From: Rhizobium leguminosarum
Lineage (GTDB): Bacteria; Pseudomonadota; Alphaproteobacteria; Rhizobiales; Rhizobiaceae
Length of the DNA: 64,000 bases
NCBI RefSeq assembly: GCF_001652265.1
Contig: NZ_LWBS01000327.1
Span: 62,001-126,000, forward strand
Direction of reading: 5' to 3'
Part shown: positions 1 to 8,620 of the stretch, one piece after another
How positions within the stretch are numbered: the first letter of the stretch is position 1
Layout of the letters: every line of letters starts with the position of its first letter
The notes under the pieces: generated by a model
Databases searched by the model: none
Told to the model about the DNA's origin: nothing
The model's input: only the letters and a program-made list of their open reading frames with translations
Program-made: the position numbers and the translations under genes

Positions 1-573
1 CAATGCATCGGCTGCGACGGACGAGCGCATGCCGAACCAATCGCTGAGTGCGGCGGCGCCCAGCATGTCGCGCGTCGCATCTCGCGGCATGGACGTCCCT
101 GTTCCGCCCCCGAGGGTCTTCCATTGCGCAAGGAGCAGCCGCCCGACGTCGGCAATCACCCAGGTACCGATCGCAAAGTACGGCCCATAGAGGCGGAAGG
201 CGAAGAAGGCTGTCGGCACCGCGACGGCGGCTGCGAGGAGGCCGGCAAGCAGGACCGCCAGAACTGGATCCATTCCAGTCAGGATAACCAAGCCGAATAA
301 GGCGTAGGCACCACATCCGACGAAAAGTTGCTGTCCGACCGAGATGAGGCCGGCATAACCAGCGAGAAGATTCCAGCTTTGGGCCAGCGTTAGCATGGTC
401 AGGATGAAAAAGAGATCCTGCACGACGCCACGCGAGACGACGAACGGAGCGAAGACCATGAGGGCCGCCGCCAGGAAGAGGAACATTGTGAAGATTCGGG
501 AAACAGTCGTCCTCGTCTCGATGCGCCAGCGAGCCGTTCGTTCATTGGTCATGGTTTGAAAACCCGTGGTCAT
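1..573 (-). CDS. livM: Branched-chain-type ABC transporter permease LivM (partial, C-terminus outside window)
   Basis: Inner-membrane permease of a HAAT-type ABC importer. The first 191 codons are present and the gene runs off the left edge. After a short cytoplasmic N-terminus there are hydrophobic helices and the typical LivM stretch AGYAGLISVGQQLFVG (about residues 65-80). The ATG at 573 lies 8 bp past the livH stop, and GAGG in the end of livH is a plausible ribosome site; a second in-frame ATG at 552 is possible. It is the last visible gene of an operon starting with an intradiol dioxygenase, so the likely cargo is an aromatic acid or phenol rather than leucine (inference from neighbours). 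Confidence 0.9.
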   Translation of the reverse strand, partial: MTTGFQTMTNERTARWRIETRTTVSRIFTMFLFLAAALMVFAPFVVSRGVVQDLFFILTMLTLAQSWNLLAGYAGLISVGQQLFVGCGAYALFGLVILTGMDPVLAVLLAGLLAAAVAVPTAFFAFRLYGPYFAIGTWVIADVGRLLLAQWKTLGGGTGTSMPRDATRDMLGAAALSDWFGMRSSVAADAL

Positions 574-581
574 GGCGCGCC

Positions 582-1431
582 TCAGTCGACGGCCCGCGGA
601 AAAAGACCGCGCGGACGAAAAAGCAGCACGAGAAGAAAGGCGACGTGCCCGGCAAGAATTTGCCATTCGGGATTGACCGCAGCCCCGATCGTCTGCGCAA
701 GGCCCAGGATCACACCGCCCGCGAGCGTGCCCCAAAGCGAGCCGAGGCCGCCGATGATCACTGCTTCGAAGGCATAGATCAATCGGGCGGGTCCGGCGGT
801 CGGATCGAAGTTCGCTCTCATGCCGAGGTAGAGCGCAGCAACGGTCACGATCATCATCGCCAGTCCGGTAGCGACGGCGAAGATCGAGTTTGGCCGAATC
901 CCCATCAGGCTTGCGGTCACCACGTCGTCAGACGTGGCGCGAAATGCCCGGCCAAGAGAGGTCCGGTAGATGAGCTGATTCAAGGCCAAGATAACGAGCA
1001 CGGCCGAGGCGAAGGTCAGCAACGGCATCAGTCCGGCGTTGACACTTCCGATCTGCACCGAGGCCGTTTCAAGCGAGCCCGTCGAAACTCGCCTGCTGTC
1101 GGCCGTGAACGCTTCCAAAAGACCATTCTGGATCACGATCGAAAGGCCGAACGTCACCAGCAGCGGTGGCAGGACGTCTTTGCCGAGCGTGCGATTGAGA
1201 AGATAATATTGGAGCACCCAGCCTAGCCCGAACATCAATGGCGCCGCTATCAATGCCGCGACAAACGGATTGAGCCCAAAAGATGACACGATGAGCATTA
1301 TCAGGAACGCGGCAAGGACGATCAGGTCGCCGTGGGCCAGATTGACGAGCCGCATGATGCCGAAGACAAGGCTCAAGCCAGCCGCGAATAGGGCATATAG
1401 TCCGCCGAGCAGTATTCCCTGGAGAAGCGTA

Positions 1432-1445
<14 letters not shown>
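582..1445 (-). CDS. livH: Branched-chain-type ABC transporter permease LivH
   Basis: Inner-membrane permease partner of LivM, 287 residues with about eight hydrophobic helices. The N-terminal GLYALFAAGLSLVFG and the following NLAHGD motif are diagnostic for LivH. The start chosen (MNWLDTLLQG, ATG at 1445) overlaps the end of livF by 14 bp, which indicates translational coupling; a longer frame to 1484 would add 13 residues without family similarity. It sits between livF and livM in the usual order G-F-H-M. Confidence 0.92.
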
Positions 1446-2156
<711 letters not shown>

Positions 2157-2157
<1 letters not shown>

Positions 2158-2876
2158 CAGACCTCCATCCCGAGATAGATTTCGCGGACGTCGCTCGACG
2201 CCATGATCGCATCGGCTGCGCCGATGCCGATCACGCGACCGAAGTTCAAGACCAGCAATCGCTCGGCGACGGCGGTCAGGGCGTGCAGCACATGCTCGAT
2301 CCAGATGATCGCGACGCCGCGCTGGTGGACGCGTTTGATCGTCGCCACCAGCTGCCGACACTCTCCCTCCGTCAGTCCTCCAGCGATTTCGTCAAGAAGC
2401 AGAAGCTTGGGTTGCGTGGCGAGCGCGCGCGCAAGCTCCAGTCGTTTGCGCTCAAGAAGGGAAAGGGAGCCTGCGGGGACATTCGCCTTTGCGATTAGGC
2501 CTGTCTCCACCAGGATGTCGGCACAGAGATCGACGACATGGGCTTCCGCCTGGCGCGTTCCGAAAGCGCCTGCGACCAATAGATTTTCATAGGCGGTCAG
2601 GCGCTCGAAAGGCTGCGGTATCTGAAAGGTGCGTCCCATGCCCGCAAGGCAGCGCTGCATCGGGGGCGTATGGGTCACATCGCGGCCGTCGAATTGGATC
2701 GAACCACCGGCCACCTTGAGGTTGCCGTTGATGAGATTGAACAGTGTCGATTTTCCAGCACCGTTCGGTCCGATGACGCCGAGCGCCTCTCCCGGCTCCA
2801 CCGAAAAGGAAACCCCTTCGGCGACGATAAGCGCGCCGAAGGACTTCGATACACTTTTAAGTTCGAGAATGGGCAT
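2157..2876 (-). CDS. livG: ABC transporter ATP-binding protein LivG
   Basis: Second ATPase of the HAAT importer, 239 residues. Walker A is GPNGAGKST, and SLLERKRLELARAL is the signature region, a LivG-like replacement of the LSGGQ core. Walker B is LLLLDEIAGGL, and the C-terminus is shortened as in many aromatic-acid transporters. A GGAGGA ribosome site precedes ATG 2876. It lies 54 bp downstream of the binding-protein gene, with a small GC hairpin (2899-2918) between them. Confidence 0.93.
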
Positions 2877-2898
2877 CGGTCCTCCTCCGATCAGTTCC

Positions 2899-2918
2899 GC
2901 CCGGCTCGGGCGCCGGGC
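2899..2918 (-). repeat. GC hairpin between binding protein and livG
   Basis: GCCCGG and CCGGGC arms separated by 8 bases form a short stem in the 54-bp gap after the binding-protein gene. There is no T-run on the minus-strand side, so it is more likely to slow 3' decay of the upstream message or pause polymerase than to terminate. Such a structure would help keep the binding protein in excess over the membrane parts (inference). Confidence 0.35.
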
Positions 2919-2930
2919 AGACCTTTTGCC

Positions 2931-4211
2931 TTAGGCCAAAACTTCGAGCTTACCGCCCAGCGGCACATTGGGCGCCAGCCCGTTTTCGACGACGACGAGA
3001 TCGTAGCCGCCGCCCGACTTCAGGCGCCACTGGCCGCCGACGAGAGGCGTCTTGGCAACATTCTTCTGCGCAAATGGCGGAAGCTTCTCGTTGCCCCACG
3101 CGATCGGCCCGACAAGTGTATCGAGCTTGGTCTCCCCTATGGCCTTGGCAACAGCGTCTCCGTCGCCAACCTCTCCCGCTCGCTTCATCACGTCGACGGC
3201 GATCTCGAACAACGCGTGGGCGAAGCCGATAGGTTGTGTCCATGGGCGGCCGGTCGACTTGGTGAATGCGTTGGCGACGGTGACTGCCGTCTCGCCTGTC
3301 AGTGACGATGTGAAGGGGTGGCTGGGCGTCCACCAGACTTCCGTGGACAGGTTATGACCGGCATCGCCCAACGCTTCGACCGTCTGCGGAAAGAGCAACG
3401 CCTTGCCGATCGAGGCGATTTTCGGTTTCAATCCCTGCTGTTTCGCCTGGTTCCAGAAAGTGGTGAGATCCGGCGGGATCATCACGCCGGTAAGGATGTC
3501 GGTACCCGCCTGCTTGAAGGCGTTGATCTGCGCGGAAAAGTCGTCCGTCAGGTTCTGGTAGCGGCCGGTGTCAGTCAGTCCGTAACCCAGTTTTTCCAGG
3601 ACTGGCGGAAACCCCACCACCTTATCGCCCCACGCGTTGCCGTCGCCGTCGTTGGGGAAGAGCCCGCCGACCTTCTTATTGGTGTCGATCTGACCCCACA
3701 TGCCCGTGAAGACGGCAATGATATCCTCGAGCCCCCAGAAGAAGTGGTAGGCGTAGTCAAATGGCTTCCATGATGAGGGATCGCCGGGATTGCCCTGCTG
3801 GCCGATGAACCACGGCTGCCAAGGAGCCACCGTGGAAATGCAAGGCATTTGCTCGCCTTCGCAGGTGGTCGAAACCGGGTTGGTCGTTTCCGGCGTGGAA
3901 GAAACCAGCATCAGATTGACCTGGTCGTCGACGATAAGCTCCTTTGCGACCTCGGCCGCGCGGTTAGGATTGGACTGGCTATCCTTGACCACAACCTCAT
4001 AGGTCAGGCCGAGCTTCTTTGTCGTCGCCAGGAACGAATCGATGACGAATTTGTCGGCCTCGCCAAAGGCGGCAAGCGGGCCGGTTTGCGGGCTGACGTA
4101 GCCAAGCTTGATGGCCGCGTTCTGGGCGATCGCCGGAGCGGCAAGGCTGGACGCCGCTATGATGGCCCCGCCGGTCGCCGTTGTTTTCAGAAAATCGCGT
4201 CTCGTGAACAT
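2931..4211 (-). CDS. Tat-exported ABC transporter substrate-binding protein (LivK/amide-urea type)
   Basis: Periplasmic binding protein of 426 residues (Peripla_BP_6 family). The N-terminus MFTRRDFLKTTATGG is a twin-arginine signal followed by a hydrophobic run and an AIA-type cleavage region near residue 28. The mature part begins IKLGYVSPQTGPLAAFGEAD, the canonical first strand of this family. GGAGGAAGC lies directly before ATG 4211 and fixes the start; the frame is open further upstream but the extra part is unrelated. It lies 56 bp after maleylacetate reductase and before livG, so it probably binds an aromatic growth substrate (inference). Tat export suggests it folds before export. Confidence 0.92.
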   Translation of the reverse strand: MFTRRDFLKTTATGGAIIAASSLAAPAIAQNAAIKLGYVSPQTGPLAAFGEADKFVIDSFLATTKKLGLTYEVVVKDSQSNPNRAAEVAKELIVDDQVNLMLVSSTPETTNPVSTTCEGEQMPCISTVAPWQPWFIGQQGNPGDPSSWKPFDYAYHFFWGLEDIIAVFTGMWGQIDTNKKVGGLFPNDGDGNAWGDKVVGFPPVLEKLGYGLTDTGRYQNLTDDFSAQINAFKQAGTDILTGVMIPPDLTTFWNQAKQQGLKPKIASIGKALLFPQTVEALGDAGHNLSTEVWWTPSHPFTSSLTGETAVTVANAFTKSTGRPWTQPIGFAHALFEIAVDVMKRAGEVGDGDAVAKAIGETKLDTLVGPIAWGNEKLPPFAQKNVAKTPLVGGQWRLKSGGGYDLVVVENGLAPNVPLGGKLEVLA

Positions 4212-4267
4212 GCTTCCTCCCATTGTCCCTCTCCTCCCAAAGAGCGCGCCGTCCGGCGTGCCAAGTC

Positions 4268-5329
4268 TCAGTCTTCCGGACGTCGTCCCTCCCAGGCGTC
4301 CTGAAGAAGCTTCCTGATCGATTGAGTGTCTATCGGCCGAGGGTTCCAGTACGGATTTTCGACAGCGATCGACGCGGCGCGGTCTAGATCGGCCTCCGTC
4401 ATTCCGAAATCCTTGAGTGACATCGGCGCACCGATCTGCTTGGAAAAATCCCAAAGACCGCCACCGATCGAGCCGCCGAATATCGCCGCTGCCTCGGAAA
4501 GCTCCGCAGCTGCCGCCCCTGCATTGAAAGCCGCGGTATGCGGCAGCATGACAGCATGTGTTTCTGCATGCGGCGTATCGAAAGAACCGCCGAGCGTGTG
4601 GCAGATCTTGTGATGCAGCGCCATCCCGACGGCACCAAGGACCGTGCCGCAAAGCCAGGCGCCGTAGAGCGCGTCGCTGCGGGCGTCCATGTCGTTCGGT
4701 GACTTCACGATCTTCGGCAAGCTAAGTTTGAACGCCCGCAGGCCTTCAAGCGCCATGAGCGTCGAGATCGGATTGCGATCGCGGGCATAGAGACCTTCCA
4801 ATGCATGAGCCATTGCGTTCAGCCCGCTTGTCGCGCTCATCGCGACAGGCAACCCCAGGGTAAGAGACGGATCGTAGATCACGATCTCCGGCAAGATCTT
4901 CGCGTCGCGCACCGTCGTCTTCCGACCGCCTTCGGTTTGGCCAAGAATTGGCGTCACCTCCGACCCGGCATAGGTCGTCGGCACGACGATCTGAAAGATG
5001 TCGTTGCGATAGGCGATCGCCTTGCCAAGCCCGGTGGTCGATCCCCCACCGAGCGAGACGACGCAGTCGGCAGCCGTATCGAGCACCACCTTCATGGCAG
5101 CCTCGGTCACCTCCACGGGCGTGTGCATGACCGCCCCCGAGAAGACGCCGCAGGCCAGTTCGCCAATCTTATTGGCCAGCTCTTCCGCGTCCGCCTTCTG
5201 GTGCGGGGTCGAGAGCACAAGCGCGCGCTTGCGCCCAGCCTTTGCGATCCATGCACCGACACTGCCAATGCTGTCGTTGCCGAAAACGATCTGGGCGGGA
5301 CTGCCTGCGTAGCAGAACGGCCGCGTCAT
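4268..5329 (-). CDS. Maleylacetate reductase (iron-type alcohol dehydrogenase family)
   Basis: Reduces maleylacetate to 3-oxoadipate with NAD(P)H, the step after hydroxyquinol ring opening. It has 353 residues, the normal length. The N-terminal domain has the nucleotide-binding VSLGGGSTTGLGKA, and PTTYAGSEVTPI is typical of maleylacetate reductases. The C-terminal helical domain carries MAHALEGLYA, HHKICHTLGG and PHAETHAVMLPH, the metal or substrate histidines of the Fe-ADH fold. The start ATG 5329 overlaps the dioxygenase stop as ATGA. The product feeds the beta-ketoadipate pathway, whose later genes are not in the window. GraC/TftE-type enzymes are the nearest described relatives I can name from family knowledge. 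Confidence 0.9.
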   Translation of the reverse strand: MTRPFCYAGSPAQIVFGNDSIGSVGAWIAKAGRKRALVLSTPHQKADAEELANKIGELACGVFSGAVMHTPVEVTEAAMKVVLDTAADCVVSLGGGSTTGLGKAIAYRNDIFQIVVPTTYAGSEVTPILGQTEGGRKTTVRDAKILPEIVIYDPSLTLGLPVAMSATSGLNAMAHALEGLYARDRNPISTLMALEGLRAFKLSLPKIVKSPNDMDARSDALYGAWLCGTVLGAVGMALHHKICHTLGGSFDTPHAETHAVMLPHTAAFNAGAAAAELSEAAAIFGGSIGGGLWDFSKQIGAPMSLKDFGMTEADLDRAASIAVENPYWNPRPIDTQSIRKLLQDAWEGRRPED

Positions 5330-6204
5330 CCCTGCCTCCCCGGTCTTGCGCGAACCATCACAAAGGTCAGGTCGACCGACCTGCCCCGCCGACCGTCGAC
5401 CTGTGCATGTTCGAACCGCGCGACGAGGTCCGGTCGGACACCGAAAAGGGCATCCTCCGCAAGACGCGGATCGTTTGAATCGTAGATGTGCGTCGTAATC
5501 GTTTCGAACCCTTTCGCTCTGACAACGAACTGAAGATGAGCCGGACGATGCAGCGGATAGCCGGCGCCTTTCAGCAGACGGCCAACGGGCCCGTCGTCCG
5601 GCACGCCGTAGCCGGCGGGCATCACCGAGCGATACATGACGCAGCCTTCCGCGTCGGTCCTGAACAGTCCGCGTAGATTGTGCTCTGGTTGGAGATCCGG
5701 TTGCTGGTTTTCGTAGAAGCCCTCGGCGTTGGCCTGCCACGTCACAACCTCGGCGCCCCCGATGGGAAGCCCGTCGAGATCCTGCACGCGCACGGAGACG
5801 CGTAGGGGCTCCCCCTTTCCATCGACCGAGATCGAGGCTCCGGATGAACGCTCAGGGGCGTCGTCCCGATAGAAGGGTCCGCGGATTGTATTCGGCGTCG
5901 CGCCCTTCTGTCGACGTGAGTTGATTTCTTCCACCAGCGCGGAAGCGCCGATGAGGTCCGAAAGCAGCACCCATTCCTGACGGCGCTCGTCAGAGGCGTG
6001 CCCGACTTCGGTCAGAAACTGGATGACCTTGCGCCACTCGTCCGGGCTCGGGCGGAACTCCTTGATGAGGTCATGAACATGCGTCACGGCCGCAGCGATC
6101 AGGTGGGCCAATTTGCCGTTCCGGTTCGCGCTGAAGCGTTCGGCAAAGGCTTCGGATGACGTGGCCTCGTCAAATGTGAGCGCGCTGGCACTCCCGGTCA
6201 TCAT
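5326..6204 (-). CDS. Intradiol ring-cleavage dioxygenase, hydroxyquinol 1,2-dioxygenase type
   Basis: Expected to cleave hydroxyquinol (or a catechol) between its two hydroxyls to maleylacetate (or muconate). It has 292 residues. The N-terminal helical dimer domain (about 1-110) is followed by the catalytic beta-sandwich from NTIRGPFYRDDAP. Ligand positions seen are the Tyr in AEGFY, the Tyr in MPAGYG, and His223 in RPAHLQF. In characterised intradiol enzymes the residue two after that His is the second iron-ligand His; here it is Gln225. Hydroxyquinol specificity is inferred from the coupled maleylacetate reductase. The start ATGATG at 6204 follows GGAGGAGA. It is the first gene of the operon, divergent from a LysR gene. 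Confidence 0.85.
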   Translation of the reverse strand: MMTGSASALTFDEATSSEAFAERFSANRNGKLAHLIAAAVTHVHDLIKEFRPSPDEWRKVIQFLTEVGHASDERRQEWVLLSDLIGASALVEEINSRRQKGATPNTIRGPFYRDDAPERSSGASISVDGKGEPLRVSVRVQDLDGLPIGGAEVVTWQANAEGFYENQQPDLQPEHNLRGLFRTDAEGCVMYRSVMPAGYGVPDDGPVGRLLKGAGYPLHRPAHLQFVVRAKGFETITTHIYDSNDPRLAEDALFGVRPDLVARFEHAQVDGRRGRSVDLTFVMVRARPGRQG

Positions 6205-6255
6205 CGTCTCCTCCCGATCGACATATGAGAAGCCTAGCACGATGAAAGTCGAGCG

Positions 6256-6284
6256 TTGATGATTTTGCAGAGGATCAGTATAAC
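6256..6284 (+). promoter_or_regulatory. Promoter of the lysR gene
   Basis: TTGATG (6256-6261) and TATAAC (6279-6284) are separated by exactly 17 bases. The predicted transcription start, six to nine bases downstream, falls at or next to the A of the ATG at 6293. No ribosome-binding purine run lies at a useful distance, so the message would be leaderless or nearly so. Read directly from sequence; activity not shown. Confidence 0.55.
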
Positions 6285-6294
6285 AGATTGTTAT
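6280..6294. promoter_or_regulatory. LysR-type operator palindrome overlapping lysR -10 and start codon
   Basis: ATAACA-gat-TGTTAT is a perfect 15-bp inverted repeat that contains the LysR-family T-N11-A pattern (6281-6293). It covers part of the -10 box, the predicted start of transcription and the first two bases of the lysR ATG. Binding here would repress lysR itself. It lies about 75-90 bp before the divergent dioxygenase start, where an activator site for that operon would also fit. Confidence 0.6.
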
Positions 6295-7243
6295 GAAGAT
6301 CGACGAACGTCACCTCATACAGCTTGCGGCCGTGGTCAAAGCTGGCGGCGTCACGGAAGGTGCGGCTTTGCTGGGTCTGGCCCAGCCGGCAATGTCCCGA
6401 GCGCTCTCGATGCTGGAAAAGCGGGTGGGCGAACCTCTTTTCGTTAAAGGGCGCAGGCCACTGCAGGCGACGCCGTTCGGGCTGTCGCTGGCGGAGCACG
6501 GCCTGGTCATGCTCGCCGCGTCTCGAAAAGCCTCCGACCTCGTCGACAGTTTCCGAATGGGGAGGAGCGGCGGCGTCCGCGTCGGTGGCACGCCCTTTTT
6601 CATGGACGCTCTGATCGCGCAGTTCTGCGCCGAGTTCCAACAGACACATCCCGACGTGCGGGTCGAACAGAGCTACGGCTATCTTCCCGATCTCCGCGCA
6701 GCCCTCAAGGCCGACCAGATCGACCTGGCCGTCTGCCCGATCGACATCCTCGAAGAAGGCTCCGGCCTAGAGTTCCAGCAGATACTGCCAGGTCGGAATG
6801 TCATCGCCTGCCGCTCGACGCACCCCCTCCTCATGAAACGGCGCCCGCGGCCGGGCGAGCTTCTCGACTACCCCTGGGTGGCGCCCCCGCCAGGCAGTCC
6901 CCTGCTCGCCGATCTTCGGGCGCTTCTACTGTCCTTCGGAGCGACCGAAATTAAGATACGCTACTCCGGCGGCTCGCTTATGGGCGTCATCAACTACCTC
7001 AAAGCGGCCGACGCCTTGACCATTATGCCGCACAGCGTCGTCTTCGCGTTGAGAAAGGAGAAGGCGATCACCGCTCTTCCTGTCAACATTCCGCATCCTG
7101 AACGAGCTCTTGCCATCCTGACGCGAACTGATGCTCCTCGCGCTCCAGCGGTCGATCATTTCGCCGAGTTTGTCAGGTCGGGCTTCGAGAGCTTGCGCCA
7201 CCTGATCAAGCGTCATGAGGAAGCCGTCGTCTGGGGCAACTAG
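6293..7243 (+). CDS. LysR-family transcriptional regulator of the aromatic operon
   Basis: DNA-binding regulator of 316 residues. The N-terminal winged helix-turn-helix (about 1-65) includes GGVTEGAALLGLAQPAMSRA and the family signature MLEKRVGEPLF. The rest (about 90-300) is the periplasmic-binding-like effector domain, beginning VRVGGTPFFMDALIAQF. It is divergent from the dioxygenase operon with an 88-bp gap, the standard arrangement for control by a pathway intermediate such as an aromatic acid or maleylacetate (inference). No ribosome site precedes the ATG; see the promoter entry for a possible leaderless message. Confidence 0.92.
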   Translation: MKIDERHLIQLAAVVKAGGVTEGAALLGLAQPAMSRALSMLEKRVGEPLFVKGRRPLQATPFGLSLAEHGLVMLAASRKASDLVDSFRMGRSGGVRVGGTPFFMDALIAQFCAEFQQTHPDVRVEQSYGYLPDLRAALKADQIDLAVCPIDILEEGSGLEFQQILPGRNVIACRSTHPLLMKRRPRPGELLDYPWVAPPPGSPLLADLRALLLSFGATEIKIRYSGGSLMGVINYLKAADALTIMPHSVVFALRKEKAITALPVNIPHPERALAILTRTDAPRAPAVDHFAEFVRSGFESLRHLIKRHEEAVVWGN

Positions 7244-7385
7244 CGGGCAGCAGCCTGCGATGAAGACGCGCTTCGCTAACGACCGAAATATGGGATGCAC
7301 GGGGCGCTACGCGGCACTTCACATTCTCGAACGTTCCCACCGCCGTCCGCAGCACCATGGTGCTGGTAACATAACTGGCGCTTTT

Positions 7386-7419
7386 CCCTCGACGAACACT
7401 TAGTCCGGCTCGTCGAGGG
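7386..7419 (+). terminator. Perfect 10-bp stem-loop between lysR and the aldo/keto reductase gene
   Basis: CCCTCGACGA and TCGTCGAGGG enclose a 14-base loop, followed on the plus strand by AGATTTG. It lies between the ends of two convergent genes. The stem is strong but the T-run is short, so it may act as a weak terminator for lysR. Confidence 0.5.
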
Positions 7420-7431
7420 AGATTTGTTCGC

Positions 7432-8424
7432 CTAGAAGCGACGTGGTCCTTCGGGCTTGTTTCCGACGATCGTGTCGATCCGGTCCAAAACGTCAGACGT
7501 CATCTTCTCTCGGTGTGAGAGGGCCGCGAGATTGTCCTGCAGCTGGCTGGCGCGCGAGGCTCCAAGAATGACGGTCGAGACGTTCCGATTGGCAAGGCAC
7601 CACAAGAGGGCGAGATGCGTGATCGACATGCCGATCTCGTCGGCGAGCTTTGCGAGCTCGCCAACTTGTTTGAGCTGGGCGCGGCCGGCATCACTGGACC
7701 ACTTTTCCTTCAGCCATTCGTAGCCCGGCAGGTTCATACGGCTGTCGGCGGGAACTCCGTTGTTATATTTGCCGGTCAGGACGCCCGAGGCGAGCGGCGA
7801 CCAGATCGTGGTGCCAAGGCCCATCAGGTCATAGAGCGGCAAGTAGTCGGACTCGACCTTCTGGCGTTCGAAGATGTTGTATTGCGGCTGCTCCATGGTC
7901 GGCGGGGTGATGCGCAGGTCCCGGGCAACGGCGTAGGCTTCCGTCAATTGCTGCGCGGACCATTCCGACGTGCCCCAATAGAGCACCTTGCCCTGGGCGA
8001 CGAGATCATGCATCGCCCGGACCGTTTCCTCGATCGGCGTGTCGATATCCGGGCGGTGGCAGAAGTAAAGGTCGAGGTAATCGACCTGAAGCCGCTTGAG
8101 CGCTGCGTGGCAGGCGTCGGTCACATGTTTGCGCGACAGGCCGCGCTGCGTCGGCTTCTGGCCTCCCCAGAAGACTTTGCTGGAGACGACGAAGCTGTCA
8201 CGGCTCCAGCCAAGCCGGTTGAGCGCCTCGCCCATCACGATCTCGGACTTGCCGCTCTCGTATCCTTCAGCATTGTCGAAGAAGTTCACCCCGTTGTCGT
8301 AGGCAAGCTTCATGAGGTCGACGGCGTCACCTCCGTTGACCTGCTTGCCGAACGTGACCCATGAGCCGAAGGAGAACTCGCTCACTTTCAGGCCCGACTT
8401 TCCCAAACGTCGATATTCCATCAT
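7432..8424 (-). CDS. Aldo/keto reductase (potassium-channel beta-subunit-like)
   Basis: NADPH-dependent oxidoreductase of 330 residues with the TIM-barrel AKR fold. Catalytic tetrad positions are visible: Asp in FFDNAEGY, Tyr in the same motif, Lys in VVSSKVFWGG and His in YLDLYFCHRPD. NADPH-site residues occur in TVILGASRASQLQDN near the C-terminus. ATGATG at 8424 follows a G-rich GGGGG site; longer starts to 8490 are unlikely. Substrate unknown; this subgroup includes methylglyoxal and glyceraldehyde-phosphate reductases and channel beta-subunits. It stands alone, facing away from the gene-poor region. Confidence 0.88.
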   Translation of the reverse strand: MMEYRRLGKSGLKVSEFSFGSWVTFGKQVNGGDAVDLMKLAYDNGVNFFDNAEGYESGKSEIVMGEALNRLGWSRDSFVVSSKVFWGGQKPTQRGLSRKHVTDACHAALKRLQVDYLDLYFCHRPDIDTPIEETVRAMHDLVAQGKVLYWGTSEWSAQQLTEAYAVARDLRITPPTMEQPQYNIFERQKVESDYLPLYDLMGLGTTIWSPLASGVLTGKYNNGVPADSRMNLPGYEWLKEKWSSDAGRAQLKQVGELAKLADEIGMSITHLALLWCLANRNVSTVILGASRASQLQDNLAALSHREKMTSDVLDRIDTIVGNKPEGPRRF

Positions 8425-8582
8425 GCAACCCCCGCAAGTTATGAATAGGTACCGGCCGGTCACCGGGGTCGGTGTCGCCCGATTGATCAACGACCGATTG
8501 GCGTAATCTATGGCATGAGCAACGATATGCGAGGCTCAGCTATCGGTTCTCATACCCTCTTTTGTGACGAGACGCCGAATCC

Positions 8583-8620
8583 AAAGAAAAGGGCGCTCCA
8601 CGACATCAGTCGGAGCGCCC
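8583..8620 (-). terminator. Intrinsic terminator on the minus strand with no assigned gene upstream
   Basis: GGGCGCTCC (8591-8599) pairs perfectly with GGAGCGCCC (8612-8620) around a 12-base loop, and the minus-strand 3' side reads TTTTCTTTGG. This is a textbook Rho-independent terminator for a leftward transcript. The only DNA to its right for about 1.5 kb holds no convincing gene, so a small RNA or short peptide transcript is a possibility. Confidence 0.65.

Noticed and set aside
5398..5676. Plus-strand frames opposite the dioxygenase C-terminus as an explanation for the missing His
   Set aside because: The dioxygenase frame is continuous with all other motifs intact, so the Gln is a codon difference and not a frameshift artefact.
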